Positions 25,661-38,085 of a stretch of DNA of 64,000 nucleotides are shown piece by piece. A model generated the notes under the pieces. That model did not search any database. It had not been told where the DNA came from and was given only the letters and a program-made list of their open reading frames with translations. Numbering within the stretch: position 1 is the stretch's first letter; each line of letters begins with the position of its first letter. Made by a program: the position numbers and the translations under genes. The DNA is from Tipula vernalis. Its lineage: Eukaryota > Arthropoda > Insecta > Diptera > Tipulidae. The stretch lies in NCBI GenBank assembly GCA_958295665.1, contig OY282560.1, positions 28,881,992-28,945,991 on the forward strand. The letters run 5' to 3'.

Positions 25661-28600
25661 ATTTCTATACATTTCTTAGAAAATTCAATTTTATTGAAAA
25701 TTAACTGTGCTATACCCCACAAGTTTTTGGGCGGCAAAAATCTAAAATTGTCCGATTACGATGGTTGATACCTCTATCAATAGGTTTCGGAACCTGTGAT
25801 TGCTGTGACAATTTTCATTTTGATTGCTCGATAATTTCTATACATTTATTAGAAAATTCAATTTTATTGAAAATTAACTGTGCTATAGCCCACAAGTTTT
25901 TGGGCGGCAAAAATCTAAAATTGTCCGATTACGATGGTTGATACCTCTATCAATAGGTTTCGGGACCTGTGATTGCTGTGACAATTTTCATTTTGATTGC
26001 TCGATAATTTCTATACATTTATTAGAAAATTCAATTTTATTGAAAATTAACTGTGCTATAGCCCACAAGTTTTTGGGCGGCAAAAATCTAAAATTGTCCG
26101 ATTACGATGGTTGATACCTCTATCAATAGGTTTCGGGACCTGTGATTGCTGTGACAATTTCCATTTTGATTGCTCGATAATTTCTAAACATTTCTTAGAA
26201 AATTCAATTTTATTGAAAATTAACTGTGCTATAGCCCACAAGTTTTTGGGCGGCAAAAATCTAAAATTGTCCGATTACGATGGTTGATACCTCTATCAAT
26301 AGGTTTCGGGACCTGTGATTGCTGTGACAATTTTCATTTTGATTGCTCGATAATTTCTAAACATTTCTTAGAAAATTCAATTTTATTGAAAATTAATTGT
26401 GCTATAGCCCACAAGTTTTTGGGCGGCAAAAATCTAAAATTGTCCGATTACGATGGTTGATACCTCTATCAATAGGTTTCGGGACCTGTGATTGCTGTGA
26501 CAATTTTCATTTTGATTGCTCGATAATTTCTATACATTTCTTAGAAAATTCAATTTTTTTGAAAATTAACTGTGCTATAGCCCACAAGTTTTTGGGCGGC
26601 AAAAATCTAAAATTGTCCGATTACGATGGTTGATACCTCTATCAATAGGTTTCGGGACCTGTGATTGCTGTGACAATTTTCATTTTGATTGCTCGATAAT
26701 TTCTAAACATTTCTTAGAAAATTCAATTTTATTGAAAATTAACTGTGCTATAGCCCACAAGTTTTTGGGCGGCAAAAATCTAAAATTGTCCGATTACGAT
26801 GGTTGATACCTCTATCAATAGGTTTCGGGACCTGTGATTGCTGTGACAATTTTCATTTTGATTGCTCGATAATTTCTAAACATTTCTTAGAAATTCAATT
26901 TTATTGAAAATTAACTGTGCTATAGCCCACAAGTTTTTGGGCGGCAAAAATCTAAAATTGTCCGATTACGATGGTTGATACCTCTATCAATAGGTTTCGG
27001 GACCTGTGATTGCTGTGACAATTTTCATTTTGATTGCTCGATAATTTCTATACATTTATTAGAAAATTCAATTTTATTGAAAATTAACTGTGCTATAGCC
27101 CACAAGTTTTTGGGCGGCAAAAATCTAAAATTGTCCGATTACGATGGTTGATACCTCTATCAATAGGTTTCGGGACCTGTGATTGCTATGACAATTTTCA
27201 TTTTGATTGCTCGATAATTTCTAAACATTTCTTAGAAAATTCAATTTTATTGAAAATTAACTGTGCTATAGCCCACAAGTTTTTGGGCGGCAAAAATCTA
27301 AAATTGTCCGATTACGATGGTTGATACCTCTATCAATAGGTTTCGGGACCTGTGATTGCTGTGACAATTTTCATTTTGATTGCTCGATAATTTCTATACA
27401 TTTCTTAGAAAATTCAATTTTATTGAAAATTAACTGTGCTATAGCCCACAAGTTTTTGGGCGGCAAAAATCTAAAATTGTCCGATTACGATGGTTGATAC
27501 CTCTATCAATAGGTTTCGGGACCTGTGATTGCTGTGACAATTTTCATTTTGATTGCTCGATAATTTCTATACATTTATTAGAAAATTCAATTTTATTGAA
27601 AATTAACTATAGCCCGCAAGTTTTTGGGCGGCAAAAATCTAAAATTGTCCGATTACGATGGTTGATACCTCTATCAATAGGTTTCGGGACCTGTGATTGC
27701 TGTGACAATTTTCATTTTGATTGCTCGATAATTTCTATACATTTCTTAGAAAATACAATTTTATTGAAAATTAACTGTGCTATAGCCCACAAGTTTTTGG
27801 GCGGCAAAAATCTAAAATTGTCCGATTACGATGGTTGATACCTCTATCAATAGGTTTCGGGACCTGTGATTGCTGTGACAATTTTCATTTTGATTGCTCG
27901 ATAATTTCTAAACATTTCTTAGAAAATTCAATTTTATTGAAAATTAACTGTGCTATAGCCCACAAGTTTTTGGGCGGCAAAAATCTAAAATTGTCCGATT
28001 ACGATGGTTGATACCTCTATCAATAGGTTTCGGGACCTGTGATTGCTGTGACAATTTTCATTTTGATTGCTCGATAATTTCTAAACATTTCTTAGAAAAT
28101 TCAATTTTATTGAAAATTAATTGTGCTATAGCCCACAAGTTTTTGGGCGGCAAAAATCTAAAATTGTCCGATTACGATGGTTGATACCTCTATCAATAGG
28201 TTTCGGGACCTGTGATTGCTGTGACAATTTTCATTTTGATTGCTCGATAATTTCTATACATTTCTTAGAAAATTCAGTTTTTTTGAAAATTAACTGTGCT
28301 ATAGCCCACAAGTTTTTGGGCGGCAAAAATCTAAAATTGTCCGATTACGATGGTTGATACCTCTATCAATAGGTTTCGGGACCTGTGATTGCTGTGACAA
28401 TTTTCATTTTGATTGCTCGATAATTTCTATACATTTCTTAGAAAATTCAATTTTATTGAAAATTAACTGTGCTATAGCCCACAAGTTTTTGGGCGGCAAA
28501 AATCTAAAATTGTCCGATTACGATGGTTGATACCTCTATCAATAGGTTTCGGGACCTGTGATTGCTGTGACAATTTTCATTTTGATTGCTCGATAATTTC

Positions 28601-31600
28601 TAAACATTTCTTAGAAAATTCAATTTTATTGAAAATTAACTGTGCAAGTTTTGCCACAAGTTTTTGGGCGGCAAAAATCTAAAATTGTCCGATTACGATG
28701 GTTGATACCTCTATCAATAGGTTTCGGGACCTGTGATTGCTGTGACAATTTTCATTTTGATTGCTCGATAATTTCTAAACATTTCTTAGAAATTCAATTT
28801 TATTGAAAATTAACTGTGCTATAGCCCACAAGTTTTTGGGCGGCAAAAATCTAAAATTGTCCGATTACGATGGTTGATACCTCTATCAATAGGTTTCGGG
28901 ACCTGTGATTGCTGTGACAATTTTCATTTTGATTGCTCGATAATTTCTATACATTTATTAGAAAATTCAATTTTATTGAAAATTAACTGTGCTATAGCCC
29001 ACAAGTTTTTGGGCGGCAAAAATCTAAAATTGTCCGATTACGATGGTTGATACCTCTATCAATAGGTTTCGGGACCTGTGATTGCTGTGACAATTTTCAT
29101 TTTGATTGCTCGATAATTTCTAAACATTTCTTAGAAATTCAATTTTATTGAAAATTAACTGTGCTATAGCCCACAAGTTTTTGGGCGGCAAAAATCTAAA
29201 ATTGTCCGATTACGATGGTTGATACCTCTATCAATAGGTTTCGGGACCTGTGATTGCTGTGACAATTTTCATTTTGATTGCTCGATAATTTCTAAACATT
29301 TCTTAGAAATTCTATTTTATTGAAAATTAACTGTGCTATAGCCCACAAGTTTTTGGGCGGCAAAAATCTAAAATTGTCCGATTACGATGGTTGATACCTC
29401 TATCAATAGGTTTCGGGACCTGTGATTGCTGTGACAATTTTCATTTTGATTGCTCGATAATTTCTATACATTTCTTAGAAAATTCAATTTTATTGAAAAT
29501 TAACTGTGCTATAGCCCACAAGTTTTTGGGCGGCAAAAATCTAAAATTGTCCGATTACGATGGTTGATACCTCTATCAATAGGTTTCGGGACCTGTGATT
29601 GCTGTGACAATTTTCATTTTGATTGCTCGATAATTTCTAAACATTTCTTAGAAAATTCAATTTTATTGAAAATTAACTGTGCAAGTTTTGCCACAAGTTT
29701 TTGGGCGGCAAAAATCTAAAATTGTCCGATTACGATGGTTGATACCTCTATCAATAGGTTTCGGGACCTGTGATTGCTGTGACAATTTTCATTTTGATTG
29801 CTCGATAATTTCTAAACATTTCTTAGAAATTCAATTTTATTGAAAATTAACTGTGCTATAGCCCACAAGTTTTTGGGCGGCAAAAATCTAAAATTGTCCG
29901 ATTACGATGGTTGATACCTCTATCAATAGGTTTCGGGACCTGTGATTGCTGTGACAATTTTCATTTTGATTGCTCGATAATTTCTATACATTTATTAGAA
30001 AATTCAATTTTATTGAAAATTAACTGTGCTATAGCCCACAAGTTTTTGGGCGGCAAAAATCTAAAATTGTCCGATTACGATGGTTGATACCTCTATCAAT
30101 AGGTTTCGGGACCTGTGATTGCTGTGACAATTTTCATTTTGATTGCTCGATAATTTCTAAACATTTCTTAGAAATTCAATTTTATTGAAAATTAACTGTT
30201 ATAGCCCACAAGTTTTTGAGCGGCAAAAATCTAAAATTGTCCGATTACGATGGTTGATACCTCTATCAATAGGTTTCGGGACCTGTGATTGCTGTGACAA
30301 TTTTCATTTTGATTGCTCGATAATTTCTAAACATTTCTTAGAAAATTCAATTTTATTGAAAATTAATTGTGCTATAGCCCACAAGTTTTTGGGCGGCAAA
30401 AATCTAAAATTGTCCGATTACGATGGTTGATACCTCTATCAATAGGTTTCGGGACCTGTGATTGCTGTGACAATTTTCATTTTGATTGCTCGATAATTTC
30501 TATACATTTCTTAGAAAATTCAATTTTTTTGAAAATTAACTGTGCTATAGCCCACAAGTTTTTGGGCGGCAAAAATCTAAAATTGTCCGATTACGATGGT
30601 TGATACCTCTATCAATAGGTTTCGGGACCTGTGATTGCTGTGACAATTTTCATTTTGATTGCTCGATAATTTCTATACATTTCTTAGAAAATTAAATTTT
30701 ATTGAAAATTAACTGTGCTATAGCCCACAAGTTTTTGGGCGGCAAAAATCTAAAATTGTCCGATTACGATGGTTGATACCTCTATCAATAGGTTTCGGGA
30801 CCTGTGATTGCTGTGACAATTTTCATTTTGATTGCTCGATAATTTCTAAACATTTCTTAGAAAATTCAATTTTATTGAAAATTAACTGTGCAAGTTTTGC
30901 CACAAGTTTTTGGGCGGCAAAAATCTAAAATTGTCCGATTACGATGGTTGATACCTCTATCAATAGGTTTCGGGACCTGTGATTGCTGTGACAATTTTCA
31001 TTTTGATTGCTCGATAATTTCTAAACATTTCTTAGAAATTCAATTTTATTGAAAATTAACTGTGCTATAGCCCACAAGTTTTTGGGCGGCAAAAATCTAA
31101 AATTGTCCGATTACGATGGTTGATACCTCTATCAATAGGTTTCGGGACCTGTGATTGCTGTGACAATTTTCATTTTGATTGCTCGATAATTTCTATACAT
31201 TTATTAGAAAATTCAATTTTATTGAAAATTAACTGTGCTATAGCCCACAAGTTTTTGGGCGGCAAAAATCTAAAATTGTCCGATTACGATGGTTGATACC
31301 TCTATCAATAGGTTTCGGGACCTGTGATTGCTGTGACAATTTTCATTTTGATTGCTCGATAATTTCTAAACATTTCTTAGAAATTCAATTTTATTGAAAA
31401 TTAACTGTGCTATAGCCCACAAGTTTTTGGGCGGCAAAAATCTAAAATTGTCCGATTACGATGGTTGATACCTCTATCAATAGGTTTCGGGACCTGTGAT
31501 TGCTGTGACAATTTTCATTTTGATTGCTCGATAATTTCTATACATTTCTTAGAAAATTCAATTTTTTTGAAAATTAACTGTGCTATAGCCCACAAGTTTT

Positions 31601-34403
31601 TGGGCGGCAAAAATCTAAAATTGTCCGATTACGATGGTTGATACCTCTATCAATAGGTTTCGGGACCTGTGATTGCTGTGACAATTTTCATTTTGATTGC
31701 TCGATAATTTCTATACATTTCTTAGAAAATTAAATTTTATTGAAAATTAACTGTGCTATAGCCCACAAGTTTTTGGGCGGCAAAAATCTAAAATTGTCCG
31801 ATTACGATGGTTGATACCTCTATCAATAGGTTTCGGGACCTGTGATTGGTGTGACAATTTTCATTTTGATTGCTCGATAATTTCTAAACATTTCTTAGAA
31901 AATTCAATTTTATTGAAAATTAACTGTGCTATAGCCCACAAGTTTTTGGGCGGCAAAAATCTAAAATTGTCCGATTACGATGGTTGATACCTCTATCAAT
32001 AGGTTTCGGGACCTGTGATTGCTGTGACAATTTTCATTTTGATTGCTCGATAATTTCTAAACATTTCTTAGAAATTCAATTTTATTGAAAATTAACTGTG
32101 CTATAGCCCACAAGTTTTTGGGCGGCAAAAATCTAAAATTGTCCGATTACGATGGTTGATACCTCTATCAATAGGTTTCGGGACCTGTGATTGCTGTGAC
32201 AATTTTCATTTTGATTGCTCGATAATTTCTATACATTTCTTAGAAAATTCAATTTTATTGAAAATTAACTGTGCTATAGCCCACAAGTTTTTGGGCGGCA
32301 AAAATCTAAAATGGTCCGATTACGATGGTTGATACCTCTATCAATAGGTTTCGGGACCTGTGATTGCTGTGACAATTTTCATTTTGATTGCTCGATAATT
32401 TCTATACATTTATTAGAAAATTCAATTTTATTGAAAATTAACTGTGCTATAGCCCACAAGTTTTTGGGCGGCAAAAATCTAAAATTGTCCGATTACGATG
32501 GTTGATACCTCTATCAATAGGTTTCGGGACCTGTGATTGCTGTGACAATTTTCATTTTGATTGCTCGATAATTTCTATACATTTCTTATAAAATTCAATT
32601 TTATTGAAAATTAACTGTGCTATAGCCCACAAGTTTTTGGGCGGCAAAAATCTAAAATTGTCCGATTACGATGGTTGATACCTCTATCAATAGGTTTCGG
32701 GACCTGTGATTGCTGTGACAATTTTCATTTTGATTGCTCGATAATTTCTATACATTTATTAGAAAATTCAATTTTATTGAAAATTAACTGTGCTATAGCC
32801 CACAAGTTTTTGGGCGGCAAAAATCTAAAATTGTCCGATTACGATGGTTGATACCTCTATCAATAGGTTTCGGGACCTGTGATTGCTGTGACAATTTTCA
32901 TTTTGATTGCTCGATAATTTCTAAACATTTCTTAGAAAATTCAATTTTATTGAAAATTAACTGTGCTATAGCCCACAAGTTTTTGGGCGGCAAAAATCTA
33001 AAATTGTCAGATTACGATGGTTGATACCTCTATCAATAGGTTTCGGGACCTGTGATTGCTGTGACAATTTTCATTTTGATTGCTCGATAATTTCTAAACA
33101 TTTCTTAGAAAATTCAATTTTATTGAAAATTAACTGTGCTATATCCCACAAGTTTTTGGGCGGCAAAAATCTAAAATTGTCCGATTACGATGGTTGATAC
33201 CTCTATCAATAGGTTTCGGGACCTGTGATTGCTGTGACAATTTTCATTTTGATTGCTCGATAATTTCTATACATTTCTTAGAAAATTCAATTTTATTGAA
33301 AATTAACTGTGCTATAGCCCACAAGTTTTTGGGCGGCAAAAATCTAAAATTGTCCGATTACGATGGTTGATACCTCTATCAATAGGTTTCGGGACCTGTG
33401 ATTGCTGTGACAATTTTCATTTTGATTGCTCGATAATTTCTATACATTTCTTAGAAATTCAATTTTATTGAAAATTAACTGTGCTATAGCCCACAAGTTT
33501 TTGGGCGGCAAAAATCTAAAATTGTCCGATTACGATGGTTGATACCTCTATCAATAGGTTTCGGGACCTGTGATTGCTGTGACAATTTTCATTTTGATTG
33601 CTCGATAATTTCTATACATTTCTTAGAAAATTCAATTTTGTTGAAAATTAACTGTGCTATAGCCCACAAGTTTTTGGGCGGCAAAAATCTAAAATGGTCC
33701 GATTACGATGGTTGATACCTCTATCAATAGGTTTCGGGACCTGTGATTGCTGTGACAATTTTCATTTTGATTGCTCGATAATTTCTATACATTTCTTAGA
33801 AAATTTAATTTTGTTGAAAATTAACTGTGCTATAGCCCACAAGTTTTTGGGCGGCAAAAATCTAAAATTGTCCGATTACGATGGTTGATACCTCTATCAA
33901 TAGGTTTCGGGACCTGTGATTGCTGTGACAATTTTCATTTTGATTGCTCGATAATTTCTATACATTTCTTAGAAAATTTAATTTTGTTGAAAATTAACTG
34001 TGCTATAGCCCACAAGTTTTTGGGCGGCAAAAATCTAAAATTGTCCGATTACGATGGTTGATACCTCTATCAATAGGTTTCGGGACCTGTGATTGCTGTG
34101 ACAATTTTCATTTTGATTGCTCGATAATTTCTATACATTTCTTAGAAAATTCAATTTTATTGAAAATTAACTGTGCTATATCCCACAAGTTTTTGGGCGG
34201 CAAAAATCTAAAATGGTCCGATTACGATGGTTGATACCTCTATCAATAGGTTTCGGGACCTGTGATTGCTGTGACAATTTTCATTTTGATTGCTCGATAA
34301 TTTCTATACATTTCTTAGAAAATTTAATTTTGTTGAAAATTAACTGTGCTATAGCCCACAAGTTTTTGGGCGGCAAAAATCTAAAATTGTCCGATTACGA
34401 TGG

Positions 34404-35097
34404 TTGATACCTCTATCAATAGGTTTCGGGACCTGTGATTGCTGTGACAATTTTCATTTTGATTGCTCGATAATTTCTAAACATTTCTTAGAAAATTCAA
34501 TTTTATTGAAAATTAACTGTGCTATAGCCCACAAGTTTTTGGGCGGCAAAAATCTAAATGGTCCGATTACGATGGTTGATACCTCTATCAATAGGTTTCG
34601 GGACCTGTAATTGCTGTGACAATTTTCATTTTGATTGCTCGATTATTTCTATACATTTCTTAGAAAATTCAATTTTTTTGAAAATTAACTGTGCTATAGC
34701 CCACAAGTTTTTGGGCGGCAAAAATCTAAAATTGTCCGATTACGATGGTTGATACCTCTATCAATAGGTTTCGGGACCTGTGATTGCTGTGACAATTTTC
34801 ATTTTGATTGCTCGATAATTTCTAAACATTTCTTAGAAAATTCAATTTTATTGAAAATTAACTGTGCTATAGCCCACAAGTTTTTGGGCGGCAAAAATCT
34901 AAATGGTCCGATTACGATGGTTGATACCTCTATCAATAGGTTTCGGGACCTGTGATTGCTGTGACAATTTTCATTTTGATTGCTCGATAATTTCTAAACA
35001 TTTCTTAGAAAACTCAATTTTATTGAAAATTAACTGTGCTATAGCCCACAAGTTTTTGGGCGGCAAAAATCTAAAATTGTCCGATTACGATGGTTGA
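34404..35097. repeat. Local dimer repeat (345 bp) in satellite A
   Basis: Two successive 345-bp dimers (173 plus 172) share the rare shortened sequence AAAATCTAAATGGTCCG at about 34550 and 34895. The rest of this end of the array is enriched in AAATGGTCCG and AATTTTGTTG variants, including a pair 519 bp (three units) apart at 33694 and 34213. Confidence 0.75.
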
Positions 35098-36548
35098 TAC
35101 CTCTATCAATAGGTTTCGGGACCTGTGATTGCTGTGACAATTTTCATTTTGATTGCTCGATAATTTCTATACATTTCTTAGAAAATTCAATTTTGTTGAA
35201 AATTAACTGTGCTATAGCCCACAAGTTTTTGGGCGGCAAAAATCTAAAATGGTCCGATTACGATGGTTGATACCTCTATCAATAGGTTTCGGGACCTGTG
35301 ATTGCTGTGACAATTTTCATTTTGATTGCTCGATAATTTCTATACATTTCTTAGAAAATTTAATTTTGTTGAAAATTAACTGTGCTATAGCCCACAAGTT
35401 TTTGGGCGGCAAAAATCTAAAATTGTCCGATTACGATGGTTGATACCTCTATCAATAGGTTTCGGGACCTGTGATTGCTGTGACAATTTTCATTTTGATT
35501 GCTCGATAATTTCTATACATTTCTTAGAAAATTTAATTTTGTTGAAAATTAACTGTGCTATAGCCCACAAGTTATTGGGCGGCAAAAATCTAAAATGGTC
35601 CGATTACGATGGTTGATACCTCTATCAATAGGTTTCGGGACCTGTGATTGCTGTGACAATTTTTATTTTGATTGCTCGATAATTTCTATACATTTCTTAG
35701 AAAATTCAATTTTATTGAAAATTAACACAAGTTTTTGGGCGGCAAAAATCTAAAATTGTCCGATTACGATGGTTGATACCTCTATCAATAGGTTTCGGGA
35801 CCTGTGATTGCTGTGACAATTTTCATTTTGATTGCTCGATAATTTCTAAACATTTCTTAGAAAACTCAATTTTATTGAAAATTAACTGTGCTATAGCCCA
35901 CAAGTTTTTGGGCGGCAAAAATCTAAAATTGTCCGATTACGATGGTTGATACCTCTATCAATAGGTTTCGGGACCTGTGATTGCTGTGACAATTTTCATT
36001 TTGATTGCTCGATAATTTCTATACATTTCTTAGAAAATTTAATTTTGTTGAAAATTAACTGTGCTATAGCCCACAAGTTTTTGGGCGGCAAAAATCTAAA
36101 ATGGTCCGATTACGATGGTTGATACCTCTATCAATAGGTTTCGGGACCTGTGATTGCTGTGACAATTTTCATTTTGATTGCTCGATAATTTCTATACATT
36201 TCTTAGAAAATTCAATTTTATTGAAAATTAACTGTGCTATAGCCCACAAGTTTTTGGGCGGCAAAAATCTAAAATTGTCCGATTACGATGGTTGATACCT
36301 CTATCAATAGGTTTCGGGACCTGTGATTGCTGTGACAATTTTCATTTTGATTGCTCGATAATTTCTATACATTTCTTAGAAAATTTAATTTTATTGAAAA
36401 TTAACTGTGCTAGCCCACAAGTTTTTGGGCGGAAAAAATCTAAAATGGTCCGATTACGATGGTTGATACCTCTATCAATAGGTTTCGGGACCTGTGATTG
36501 CTGTGACAATTTTTATTTTATTGGCTCGATTATTTCTAAACATTTCTC

Positions 36549-37599
36549 AATCTGGAAAAATTCTGCTGAATTGATGTTGAAAATAAATATAAATTTCAAC
36601 ACAATGTCCGTTTAGGAAAGTGTTAAGCGATGTCAACGAAAGGAAGCATCCGACGTGGACATCGATTTTGTGCGATAACCGTATTTTGCTAAAAGTTTCT
36701 TCTTGCCAAATTTTTCCTTTAGATTTTCTCTTTTATAATAAAATTCACCAAGCAACGGTTTGTTACGGTTTGTTAATTTTAATTTTCCGAAAGACACAAA
36801 ATGCTACAACATTTTTGACGTAACACTTTCTACTTTTGAAAACACATGCTATCCGCTTTTAATTTTATACAATTTGGTTAAAACAGATTTTTTTAATTAA
36901 TTTTACGCAATGACTTTCTTACTTGGAACTGAACGTTTTGATCGTTGTGGTCGTGATAACAGTACAGATTATTTTCTTTCGCTAATTTTGTTAATTTGGT
37001 GAATTCCTTTTGTTAGGTTTGTATAATATTTAATTTCTGATTTTTATCTTATTATGAAATTGAACAGGCTTGTATTTTAATTTTAGAACTCGATATTTTT
37101 CTCGTATATTTTATTATAATCTGTGTCAACTTTTTTGTACTGAAATTTTTTCGTATACGCAATTTTACGATACGTTATATTCGCGTTAACCTATTGAGAG
37201 ATTCAGAGTGAACTAGGGTTCTTGTTACAAATTCGTTGATCAACGCCGGACGCCAAATTCCCGGACCATGTAGCCGTTGTGTTTAAACTCGGCGATACAA
37301 TGGCGAATTTTTGTGTAATTTTTGGGCAAAAGTTTGTTGCAGTTTTGGTTGGCGTTGTGGAGTGTACCTCACACAGTTCAGTTGTATTTTTTCAGTGTGT
37401 CGATGTGGTTTCCCACATACTCTCACATGCTGACAAATTTAAACCGTAATATCATGTTTAGAAACCGTAATATCATGTTTAGATCATGCCTTATCATCAT
37501 TACAATATTATTTTGTATGATGAGTCTGGCTTATTCCCGTTGTGTTCACCGATGGCAAGTTCTAGCTCAACTAGTTCTTTGACTACAGGAAATAATTTT
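36549..37599. other. Non-coding stretch right of satellite A
   Basis: No gene recognised. It contains a perfect tandem duplication of a 21-bp sequence at 37441-37461 and 37462-37482 (unit starting AAACCGTAATATCATG) and a small repeat of ACGGTTTGTT near 36755. A less AT-rich patch at about 37200-37400 is unassigned. The open frame at 37322-37582 spans the 21-bp duplication and resembles nothing I know. Confidence 0.5.
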
Positions 37600-38085
37600 G
37601 TTTCCTGATTTTTTCTATTAAAATCTCGTCCATCTCTGCGACAGGCTGCAAGTTACCATTTTCGCTTTCACTGTTGTTCTTCACAGTGACAATTGAATAC
37701 AAAGTAACATCATTCCTGGGACATAATAAAGCACGTTCCGATATAATTCGCACATCAGTTTGCGTAAATGATTTACCCTACATTTCATCAATGAGATATA
37801 CCACAGTGTAGTTTGTCGGTATTTCTGGGGAATACTAAATCGAGTAACCATTTACTAAATTCGGGCCCTGTGCTAGCTCTCATATTTCTATTCAACGGAA
37901 ATAGCCTGAAATTTGGGCACAAATGAGATTTTTTTAACGGTTGAGTTTGTAATTGACACTCTGTTTCCCCCTAAAACAATCACCTTCTTCTCCAATGGCT
38001 GCTTATTTTGCATTAAATCAAACGTCAAAACAGACGGACGGACAATATTTTTTTTTGCTTTTTCAGACTTATTGGCTTTCAAAAC
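37600..38085 (-). pseudogene. Helitron/PIF1-type helicase fragment
   Basis: Read leftward, the fragment gives pieces of the C-terminal half of a Helitron helicase. They are KKVIVLGG followed after a deletion by ITNSTVKK and FVPKFQAI (about 38000-37895), then in another frame LNRNMRAS..GPEFSKWLLDL (about 37885-37835) and finally ISERALLCPRNDVTLYS (about 37750-37700). The NMR block and the R-A-L-L-x-P-R-N block are standard in PIF1-like helicases of Helitrons. The GDFRQ part of the Walker B region is lost and there are frameshifts and a stop. No Rep domain is visible upstream. It is not the same copy as the relic at 6505-9010, as the residues around the NMR motif differ. Confidence 0.75.

Larger units (their letters stand above)
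9264..36548. repeat. Satellite array A: about 158 tandem units of 173 bp
   Basis: Head-to-tail units of 173 bp. A 172-bp form lacks one A in the run after CTTAG. Each unit reads, in part, TTGATACCTCTATCAATAGG, GACCTGTGATTGCTGTG, TTTCTAAACATTTCTTAG, AATTTTATTGAAAATTAAC and GCTATAGCCCACAAG. The first unit is slightly divergent (from 9264) and the last decays near 36490-36548. Units carry two potential stem-loops: GCCCA/TGGGC around CAAGTTTT, and TTTCTAA/TTAGAAA around ACATTTC. No transposon interrupts about 27 kb. Main variants are TATACATTTATTAG, TTAAATTTT, CAATTTTTTTG, CTCAAATTG, AATTGTGC, AAATGGTCCG and AATTTTGTTG. Open frames of 64-114 codons recur but only because units lack stops in some phases, so they are not genes. 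Confidence 0.98.

Noticed and set aside
9264..36548. Many repeated open frames of 64-114 codons in satellite A, such as those reading ...YSPQVFGRQKSK...
   Set aside because: They exist because the 173-bp unit happens to lack stops in some phases. The unit length is not a multiple of three, so each frame changes every unit and ends after about two. There is no promoter, no conserved start and no protein-like constraint.
36615..37215. A possible LTR beginning TGTTAAGCG near 36622
   Set aside because: I found no matching second copy, no TG...CA pair with a target duplication and no primer-binding site.
37322..37582. 86-codon open frame with a hydrophobic stretch, possibly a small membrane protein
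   Set aside because: It spans a 21-bp tandem duplication, has no recognisable motif, and lies in transposon-rich non-coding DNA. Chance is more likely.
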